14,646 nucleotides of DNA, taken from assembly GCA_021737525.1 (NCBI GenBank), contig JAIPDU010000020.1:1-14646 (forward strand), written 5' to 3'. Below, piece after piece: positions 1 through 5,545 of this stretch. The notes under the pieces are model-generated. The model ran no database searches and was not told the origin of the DNA. It worked only from the letters and a program-made list of their open reading frames with translations. The DNA is from Desulfohalobiaceae bacterium (GTDB lineage: Bacteria > Desulfobacterota > Desulfovibrionia > Desulfovibrionales > Desulfothermaceae). A program made the position numbers and the translations under genes. Numbering within the stretch: position 1 is the first letter of the stretch; each line of letters starts with the position of its first letter.

Positions 1-64
1 CACCTGAGCGGACCGAGCCCCAACAAAGCCCGAGACCTCTCTGCACCCGCCCCTTCCGCAGACA

Positions 65-105
65 AACAAAAGGGCCCTGTCCGGCTTTCCACCGCACAGG
101 GCCCT
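65..105 (-). terminator. Intrinsic terminator after lon
   Basis: A perfect 10-bp stem (AGGGCCCTGT at 71-80 and ACAGGGCCCT at 96-105) encloses a 15-base loop. Read on the minus strand, the stem is followed by TTTTGTTTGTC, a U-rich tail. It lies about 30 bases past the lon stop codon, which is where a Rho-independent terminator is expected. No other hairpin in the window has such a tail, so this is the likely end of the whole co-directional block. Positions 1-60, beyond it, show nothing I can name. Confidence 0.85.
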
Positions 106-135
106 GGTTCAATCAAGCAGCCCGCACCGCGACAG

Positions 136-2655
136 CTAGCTAGCACCGCTCCCTTGGGCCATATCCCCTTTTTCCTCCTCCCCGGGAACCTCCTGCAGCG
201 TATTCTTGCCCGTAACCACGGGCCATACTTCGTCAATATGCTCCACCGTCTTCAATTCCACGTTCTTCCTGAGCTCCGCGGGGATCTCCTGAAAGTCCTT
301 GTAGTTCTTGGCCGGCAGGACCACCGTCTTGATCCCCGCGGCCGAGGCGGCGAGGATTTTTTCCTTGATCCCGCCCACCGGGAGCACGCGTCCCCTGAGG
401 GTAATCTCCCCGGTGACCGCGACCTCGTTGCTCAGGGAAATGCCGGTCAGGGAGGACAGAAGGGCCATGACCAGGGTCACCCCGGCCGAGGGCCCCTCCT
501 TGGGGGTCGCCCCGGAGGGCACGTGGATATGGATATCCTTTTTCTCCGCGAAATCAGTGTCCACACCCAGGCTCTTCGCCCTGGACCGGGCGTAGCTCAG
601 AGCGGCCTGGGCGCTCTCCTTCATGACCTCTCCCAGCTGACCGGTGGTGATCAGCTTGCCCTTGCCGGGCATGGTGGAGACCTCCACATGGAGGAGCTCA
701 CCCCCGGCGGCGGTCCAGGCCAGACCCAGGGCCACTCCTGGCAACAGCTCCTTCTCCTTCTCCTCTTCCTGGTAGCGCGGAACCCCGAGGTATTTGTGCA
801 CATTGCCGGGCAGGACCCGGAACTGCTTTTTCTCCGTGCCCTCGGCCACCTCGCGGGCGATCTTGCGGCAGATGGAGGCGAGCTCCCGCTCCAGGTTCCG
901 CAGCCCGGCCTCCTGGGTATAGCTGCGGATCACCGTGGCAATGGCCTTGGAGGTGATGGACACCTGGTTCTCCTTCAAGCCGTTGTCCTTGATCTGCCTG
1001 GGCATGATGAATCGCTGGGCGATCTTCACCTTCTCCTGCTCGGTGTACCCGGGAATGCGGATCACCTCCATCCGGTCCAACAGGGCAGGGGGAATGGTGT
1101 CCAGGATGTTGGCCGTGCAGACGAACATCACCTTGGACAGATCGAAGGGCACATTGAGGTAGTGATCGGTGAAGTTGTGATTCTGCTCCGGATCCAGGAC
1201 CTCCAACAGGGCGGAGGAGGGATCGCCCCGGAAATCGGCCCCGACCTTGTCGATCTCGTCCAGCATGAATACCGGATTCCTGGTCCCGGCTTCCCGGACG
1301 CTCTGAATGATCCTGCCCGGCATGGAGCCGATGTAGGTCCTTCTGTGACCCCTGATCTCCGCCTCGTCGCGCATTCCGCCCAGGGAGATGCGGACGAACT
1401 TCCGGTTCAGGCTGCGCGCTATGGACTTGCCCAGCGAGGTCTTGCCCACCCCGGGCGGACCCACGAAGCACAGAATGGGGCCCTTCATCTTGGGATTGAG
1501 CTTGCGCACGCTCAGGTATTCCAGGATGCGTTCCTTGACCTTCTCCAGATCGTAGTGGTCAGCCTCCAGGATGTCCTTGGCCTTGTTGATGTCCAGCTGG
1601 TCCCTGGACTGCTTCTTCCAGGGCAGCTCCACCATCCAGTCCAGGTAGTTCCGGATGACCGTGGCCTCGGAGGAGTCCGGGTGCATGCTCTCCAGCCGCT
1701 TGAACTGCTTGCGGGCCTCCTTCTTCACCTCCTTGGGCATGCCGGACTTTTCGATGGCGCTGCGCAGCTCCTCGAACTCCTCCTCCTCGGTTTCGTCCTC
1801 GCCCAGCTCGGATTTGATGGCCTTGAGCTGTTCCCGGAGGAAGAACTCCTTCTGGGCCTTGTCCATCCCTTCCTTGGCCATGTTCTGAATCTTGCTCTGC
1901 AGCGAGGCCACCTCCACTTCCTTGAGCAGCTGCTGGTTCACCATTCGCAGCCGTTCCATGGGATCGTGGCACTCCAGGATCCCCTGGGCCATCTCCGTGT
2001 TCATGCGCAGATTGGAGGCGATGAGATCGGCCAGCTTGCCCGGCTCCTCCACGCTGTTCAAAACGGTCATGATCTCGGTGGAGTCCATCCCCCGCAGGGA
2101 AATGATCTTTTCCGTCTGCTCCCGGGCGGTCCGCATCTGAGCCTCTTCGTCGTTCCCGATCTCGGTGACCGCCTCCTCCTGGATGGGCTCGACGACCACC
2201 TCGGTATAGGGGTCCTCCTGCAGCACCTGGTCCAGGTTGGCCCGAGACAGGCCCTGCACCAGGATCTTCAGCCTGCCGTCGGGCATCTTGAGCATCCGCA
2301 TGATCATGGCCACGGTGCCCACTTGGTGGATGTCGTCGATACCGGGATCCTCCACCTGTTCATTCCTCTGGGTACAGATGAAGATATAGCGGTTGTTGTT
2401 CAGGGCGGCCTCGATGGCCTTGACCGACTTGTCCCTGGCCACGAACAGGGGCAGAATCATGTAGTTGAACACAACAATGTCCCGCACCGCCAAGAGGGGC
2501 ATCTGCGTGGGAAAATCCGTACTCGAGGCTTCAGATTCCTCGTCCTCTCCGACGATGGTGGACTGAATGGTAATATCCTGACCCGGGTCCTCGGACCCGT
2601 TGTCCTCTTGTTCGTCCATGCTCTGAGCCTCCAGCCACAGCTTGTCTCTGCTCAT
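136..2655 (-). CDS. lon: ATP-dependent Lon protease (LonA type)
   Basis: Cytoplasmic AAA+ serine protease that unfolds and degrades misfolded and short-lived regulatory proteins. The 839-residue protein has the full LonA layout. An acidic N-terminal tail of about 50 residues precedes the LON substrate-binding domain (about 52-250, starting near MPLLAVRDIVVF), followed by a coiled-coil linker rich in Glu/Lys (about 250-345). The AAA+ module has Walker A GPPGVGKT at 399-406 and Walker B VFMLDEIDK at 462-470. The protease domain has the catalytic dyad Ser723 (in EGPSAG) and Lys764 (in GGIKEK). The ATG start is supported by GAGGAG 8 bases upstream. It is the last gene of the run, 198 bases after radC, with its own candidate promoter and a terminator behind it. 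Length is slightly above the roughly 780-820 usual for the family because of the acidic ends. All catalytic motifs are intact. Confidence 0.98.
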   Translation of the reverse strand: MSRDKLWLEAQSMDEQEDNGSEDPGQDITIQSTIVGEDEESEASSTDFPTQMPLLAVRDIVVFNYMILPLFVARDKSVKAIEAALNNNRYIFICTQRNEQVEDPGIDDIHQVGTVAMIMRMLKMPDGRLKILVQGLSRANLDQVLQEDPYTEVVVEPIQEEAVTEIGNDEEAQMRTAREQTEKIISLRGMDSTEIMTVLNSVEEPGKLADLIASNLRMNTEMAQGILECHDPMERLRMVNQQLLKEVEVASLQSKIQNMAKEGMDKAQKEFFLREQLKAIKSELGEDETEEEEFEELRSAIEKSGMPKEVKKEARKQFKRLESMHPDSSEATVIRNYLDWMVELPWKKQSRDQLDINKAKDILEADHYDLEKVKERILEYLSVRKLNPKMKGPILCFVGPPGVGKTSLGKSIARSLNRKFVRISLGGMRDEAEIRGHRRTYIGSMPGRIIQSVREAGTRNPVFMLDEIDKVGADFRGDPSSALLEVLDPEQNHNFTDHYLNVPFDLSKVMFVCTANILDTIPPALLDRMEVIRIPGYTEQEKVKIAQRFIMPRQIKDNGLKENQVSITSKAIATVIRSYTQEAGLRNLERELASICRKIAREVAEGTEKKQFRVLPGNVHKYLGVPRYQEEEKEKELLPGVALGLAWTAAGGELLHVEVSTMPGKGKLITTGQLGEVMKESAQAALSYARSRAKSLGVDTDFAEKKDIHIHVPSGATPKEGPSAGVTLVMALLSSLTGISLSNEVAVTGEITLRGRVLPVGGIKEKILAASAAGIKTVVLPAKNYKDFQEIPAELRKNVELKTVEHIDEVWPVVTGKNTLQEVPGEEEKGDMAQGSGAS

Positions 2656-2663
2656 GCCATCAT

Positions 2664-2669
2664 CTCCTC
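2664..2669 (-). promoter_or_regulatory. Ribosome binding site of lon
   Basis: Minus-strand GAGGAG lies 8 bases before the ATG at 2655. It fixes the start over the ATG at 2660, which is in another frame. Confidence 0.75.
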
Positions 2670-2679
2670 GTATCTAATA

Positions 2680-2736
2680 TATTCGCTGTATCGTAACTAT
2701 TCAGCACTTCTCCGGACCCGGCGTAAATGTTCACGC
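2680..2736. repeat. Possible degenerate copy of the interspersed repeat
   Basis: The lon leader shares the 12-mer TAACTATTCAGC (2694-2705) exactly with the left arm of the 8068-8397 element (8144-8155). Around it, blocks occur in the same order as in the repeat: TTCGC-TG-TAT before it, then TCCGG..CCGG and TTCACGC after it. The alignment needs several gaps, so this is a suggestion of a decayed third copy and could be chance. Confidence 0.3.
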
Positions 2737-2762
2737 TTTCGCAAGGTGGTGCACAGCGCTGT
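2721..2762. promoter_or_regulatory. Dyads in the lon leader (possible operator)
   Basis: ACAGCGCTGT at 2753-2762 is a perfect 10-bp palindrome directly downstream of the candidate -10 box, about where transcription of lon should start. A second, imperfect dyad (GCGTAAA TG TTCACGC on the plus strand, one mismatch) sits at 2721-2736. Such a position suits a repressor site, but no known operator consensus is recognised. I see no sigma32 (heat-shock) -10 element here. Confidence 0.35.
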
Positions 2763-2766
2763 TCTA

Positions 2767-2794
2767 AATATAAGACATCCGCGCCGCTCGACAA
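2767..2794 (-). promoter_or_regulatory. Candidate sigma70-type promoter for lon
   Basis: On the minus strand, -35 TTGTCG (2794-2789, 4 of 6 to TTGACA) and -10 TATATT (2772-2767, 5 of 6 to TATAAT) are separated by 16 bases. The predicted start is near 2760, giving a leader of about 100 bases. No convincing terminator separates radC from lon, so lon may also be read through from upstream. Confidence 0.5.
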
Positions 2795-2853
2795 CCCCCC
2801 AGGGCTAAAGGTCCCGTTCGCGGCGAGTTGTTCCGCGGCTGGAGGCAGGGCTT

Positions 2854-3549
2854 TCAGGTATCCTTTCCAGTGGGAAGGAGACCTTCGCCGCGCAGACTGC
2901 GGTGGGTCTCTTCGGCCACGACAAGATGATCCAGCACCCGGATCCCCAGCTCGGAGGCAAGGTTCTGCAGCCTCCGGGTAAGCTCCAGATCCTGCCCCGA
3001 AGGGGTGGGGTCCCCGCCGGGATGATTGTGGACCAGAATCAGTGCGGAAGCCTTGTATTCCAGCGCGGGAGTGAGCACCTCCCTGGCCTGGATGGGAACA
3101 TGGTCCACACTGCCCTGTCGCAGCTCATGGAAGGTGATAAGACGGTTCTTGTTGTCCAAGAGGGCCGCCCAGAGGCTTTCCACCGGCTCGTACCCCAGCC
3201 TGCGCCGCGCGGCTTCCGCCACGCGCTCAGGGCAGTCCACTCGTGTCCTGGGCCTCAGATCCTGCTGTTCCATACGGGCCCAGAACTCTCGCCAAAGGGC
3301 CCAGAAAGACTCCAGACCGGAGCCGAATCCCGGAACCTCCCTGAGCTCGCGCGGATCGGCGGCAAGGATTCCCTTCAGATTCCCAAAGCGATGCAGCAGC
3401 TCCTTGGCCAGGGTTTTGGTGTCCCGTCTGGGCAGGGCATAGGTCAAAAGGAGCTCCAGGATCTCGTAGTCCTCCATCCGGTCTCCGCACTTCCGGAAGC
3501 GTTCCCTGAGCCGACTCCTGTGACCGTGATAGTGCGGGGCATCGTTCAT
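2854..3549 (-). CDS. radC: RadC family JAB1/MPN (UPF0758) protein
   Basis: Member of the RadC family. Despite the name, a direct role in repair is not established for the family; the fold is that of JAMM metalloproteases. Counted from the chosen ATG (231 residues), the N-terminal part (HGHRSRLRERF, then DYEILELLLTYALPRRDTK) leads into a helix-hairpin-helix segment near residues 56-76 (GNLKGILAADP..EVPGFG). The C-terminal MPN domain carries the metal motif HNHPGGDPTPSGQD at about 174-187, with both His and the Asp present. An in-frame ATG at 3579 would add ten residues (MIRATRGWLE). I prefer 3549 because conserved sequence begins just after it and a weak GGA lies about 9 bases upstream; neither start has a strong ribosome binding site. 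It lies 198 bases before lon and about 270 bases after holA. Confidence 0.93.
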   Translation of the reverse strand: MNDAPHYHGHRSRLRERFRKCGDRMEDYEILELLLTYALPRRDTKTLAKELLHRFGNLKGILAADPRELREVPGFGSGLESFWALWREFWARMEQQDLRPRTRVDCPERVAEAARRRLGYEPVESLWAALLDNKNRLITFHELRQGSVDHVPIQAREVLTPALEYKASALILVHNHPGGDPTPSGQDLELTRRLQNLASELGIRVLDHLVVAEETHRSLRGEGLLPTGKDT

Positions 3550-3579
3550 TTCCAGCCATCCGCGGGTAGCCCGGATCAT

Positions 3580-3819
3580 GCCGGGATTTCGAATAATACG
3601 CTTATTGAATCAGATCCGCGAAAGCCACCACGGGTTTTTTCCTACCTAAAGCGTATCGAATAAAGCTCTGAAAAAGGGGCCATACCGGCGCTATTCACCG
3701 CACTTTCCGCGCCACTGGGCTGCGTGCGGGAGAAAGGGGAAAATACGGATCAAGGCGAGGCTCCAGGGCGAATCCTTGACGGACTGCACAGTCCCCTGGC
3801 TTTTCCTGAACTGTTCGGC
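3580..3819. other. holA-radC intergenic spacer
   Basis: No gene is supported in these 240 bases. A minus-strand TATTAT (3597-3592) could be a -10 box for radC if the ATG at 3549 is used, but I find no good -35 box at the proper distance. A small dyad GGACTG-CA-CAGTCC is at 3781-3794. No terminator with a U-rich tail is seen after holA. Confidence 0.4.
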
Positions 3820-4794
3820 TCAGGTCCTTTGGCCCCGTTGCCCGGAAAAGGCCGCCTCGAGATTGACCACCAGCATATCCAGGGCCTGGAGTTGGGACCA
3901 TTCTCCGGATTTGAATCCTGTCTCCGCTTCCAGAACATGGGACCACAATCCACTGAGCCCTGCAAGCCCCATGGATCTGGCCAGCTGGAGCTTCTCCCTT
4001 TTAACGGACGCCGGAAGACGCACCTCCTCGCCGCAGAGCAGCTGCCACAGGATCCTCGCCTCGCGCAGGATAAGGTGCAGAAAGGGCAAGAACGCAGCGG
4101 AGTCGCTCCCCATCTGTCCCTGGATGATCCGCTTCCACACCGTAAGTTTCTCCCCCCGCTGCATGCTCCGCAGGAAGGCGAACACATCCGTCTCCGGCTC
4201 CACGCTGAGCAGGCCCGCTTCCTGGGAGCCCAATTCCCTGCTCTCCCAGGCCCACAGCTCGAGCTTGTCCAGCTCGCCCTTGACCAGGGCGGCATCCAGG
4301 GGAAGCGCATCCAGGGCCCTTTGCATAAAGTCCCGCCGGACCCGGATCCCCCGCTTGTCGGCCCACTCCTGGATATACCGGCGCAACCCGGCCTGGTCCA
4401 GGCCCCGGGTCTGCCAGATCCATCCCTTGCTCTTGGCCAGCTGCCAGCATTTGAGACGGGAGAGCCCGGCCGGAATGGGCGGCTTGTTTCCGCTCCACTC
4501 CGTCTCGATGCAGAAAATGGGCCACACCTGACGACGATGCCGGTTCAAAAGGCTGCTCAGGGATTTCCAGGAGGGAGTGGCGAGTTTTTCGCTGCGCCGC
4601 AGGAGAAGGGCTGTGGTCTGGCCCGTGAGGGATCGTTGGTGAAAATGGGCCCAGTAGGCCTCGGGCAGCTCCTCGTCCGCCCAGAAGGTCTTCATTCGGC
4701 AGTCCGGCTCGTGCCGGTCGAGATCCAGCCGAATGTGCTCCAGAAGCAGCTCCGGGTCGGGGCATATACAGAATGTGAATCCGGGCCGCGACAT
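3820..4794 (-). CDS. holA: DNA polymerase III subunit delta
   Basis: Clamp-loader subunit that binds the beta sliding clamp and opens it during replication. The 324 residues fit the HolA family (E. coli about 343). The protein is poorly conserved, as usual for HolA. Recognisable are an N-terminal strand (FTFCICPDPELLLEHI), the TALLLRRSEKL segment followed by the W..L..LL pattern near residues 60-82, and a middle region with ALPLDAALVKGELDKLELW (about 163-181), where HolA proteins carry their conserved N-x-E-KL-like helix. A helical C-terminal collar domain spans about 200-324. No Walker A motif is present, as expected for delta. The gene follows lptE, the standard leuS-lptE-holA order, which adds weight to the call. 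A GAGGA is 13 bases before the ATG, rather far for a ribosome binding site. A strong hairpin and a palindrome lie just upstream. Confidence 0.85.
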   Translation of the reverse strand: MSRPGFTFCICPDPELLLEHIRLDLDRHEPDCRMKTFWADEELPEAYWAHFHQRSLTGQTTALLLRRSEKLATPSWKSLSSLLNRHRRQVWPIFCIETEWSGNKPPIPAGLSRLKCWQLAKSKGWIWQTRGLDQAGLRRYIQEWADKRGIRVRRDFMQRALDALPLDAALVKGELDKLELWAWESRELGSQEAGLLSVEPETDVFAFLRSMQRGEKLTVWKRIIQGQMGSDSAAFLPFLHLILREARILWQLLCGEEVRLPASVKREKLQLARSMGLAGLSGLWSHVLEAETGFKSGEWSQLQALDMLVVNLEAAFSGQRGQRT

Positions 4795-4814
4795 GGTAAA
4801 TGGACCGTCCTCAC

Positions 4815-4826
4815 CCGCCCGGGCGG
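4815..4826. repeat. 12-bp perfect palindrome before holA
   Basis: CCGCCCGGGCGG is self-complementary over 12 bases and sits 21 bases upstream of the holA ATG, immediately 5' (in transcript sense) of the GAGGA that would serve as ribosome binding site. It could limit access to that site; this is inference only. Confidence 0.5.
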
Positions 4827-4844
4827 ATTACTCCGGGGCATTTT

Positions 4845-4890
4845 GCCTCCTCCCCGTCCGGAAGCTCTTCTTTCCGGACGGGGAGGAGGC
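4845..4890. repeat. Perfect 19-bp inverted repeat upstream of holA
   Basis: Arms at 4845-4863 and 4872-4890 pair without mismatch around an 8-base loop (4864-4871). The stem is very GC-rich. On the minus strand it is followed by AAAATGCC, and on the plus strand by ACATTGCTTCTTGG, so neither side has a real U-tract and it is not a standard intrinsic terminator. It lies in the lptE-holA gap of a co-directional operon, 50 bases before holA. It may act as an RNA-stability or processing structure. Confidence 0.7.
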
Positions 4891-4945
4891 ACATTGCTTC
4901 TTGGGGCAAAAGGAGACGCAAGAAAATACAAAGTGAGTGCCGGGC

Positions 4946-5037
4946 CCGCGTGACAAGCGTTAGAAAATCCGGAACCGGAGCTGCGAAGTGAAAAAATACC
5001 ACGCGAAGGATTTTCATATGCCTTTATCGGACACGAC
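4946..5037 (-). repeat. Interspersed repeat, single-arm copy
   Basis: Positions 4946-5014 match 8304-8372 at 64 of 69 bases without gaps, including the shared core AGCGTTAGAAAATCC. The similarity continues to the same end, CGGACACGAC (5028-5037). Unlike the copy at 8068-8397 I find no inverted partner arm nearby, so this is a half or solo copy. In transcript sense it starts one base after the TAG stop codon of lptE (5041-5039). The AT-rich core contrasts with the GC-rich genes around it. Confidence 0.8.
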
Positions 5038-5038
5038 A

Positions 5039-5545
5039 CTAAAACCCCTGCACAAGCTGGTTGGCCAGTTTTTCCGCGGCCAAGCGGACCACTCGGCTTT
5101 TTGCTTCATCCCTCTCGGATTGCTGGGCATAGGACTCCCGGACGGTCAGCTCCCTGGACTCCCAGACAAGGGCGTCATCCTCGCTCTGGAAGATGCGCCC
5201 CTGGAAGCGCAGAACCGCCTCGAAGCGCACGGTCTCCTGCTCGGGGTTCTCCAGCTTGCTTGAGCTGCTGAAGGACATGATCCGCACCTGAAGCTGACCC
5301 TCGGCCCGCTCACGGGGGACCCACTGCACATCCCCCCTCTGGGTGAACTCGTTGCGGATGCTCGTGCGGAGCCGGGACTCCAGCTGGGGCTCAGTGGTGG
5401 GATCCTCGATCTCCCCCAGGTAGAGCCGTTCCATATTGCGGGGCAGGTCCAGAGGGGCAGCGGAGCTGAAATGATAGCCACAGGCCGAGAGCAGCAGGGC
5501 CATCCCCGCGATGAAGACGGCGATTCCTCTAGGTGAGCACAACAT
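5039..5545 (-). CDS. lptE: LPS-assembly lipoprotein LptE
   Basis: Outer-membrane lipoprotein that plugs the LptD barrel and helps deliver lipopolysaccharide to the cell surface. The 168-residue protein starts with a lipoprotein signal peptide: a hydrophobic stretch (about residues 8-21) and lipobox LSAC with Cys22, then GYHF, the usual beginning of mature LptE. The rest follows the family pattern: LPRNMERLYLGEIED, LESRLRTSIRNEF, an alternating beta-strand region with RFEAVLRFQG, the motif near VWESRELTVRESY, and a C-terminal helix ending AAEKLANQLVQGF. Sequence identity within the family is low, so the call leans on the lipobox, this pattern and the leuS-lptE-holA context. The start overlaps the end of leuS by 17 bases, suggesting translational coupling. 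Confidence 0.85.
   Translation of the reverse strand: MLCSPRGIAVFIAGMALLLSACGYHFSSAAPLDLPRNMERLYLGEIEDPTTEPQLESRLRTSIRNEFTQRGDVQWVPRERAEGQLQVRIMSFSSSSKLENPEQETVRFEAVLRFQGRIFQSEDDALVWESRELTVRESYAQQSERDEAKSRVVRLAAEKLANQLVQGF

Noticed and set aside
154..2808. Very long open frame on the plus strand opposite lon (also 5511-8066 opposite leuS, 9479-10888 and 10792-12912 opposite the rib genes)
   Set aside because: They lie antisense to well-identified genes, give Leu/Gly/His/Pro-rich translations with no family resemblance, and are explained by high GC content reducing stop codons.
2819..2837. Terminator between radC and lon
   Set aside because: A 5-bp stem CGCGG/CCGCG exists but no T-run follows on the minus strand.
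3630..3660. Another copy of the interspersed repeat in the holA-radC gap (GGGTTTTTT..AGCGTA)
   Set aside because: Only about two thirds of 25 bases match the element's left arm and nothing aligns beyond, so chance is sufficient.
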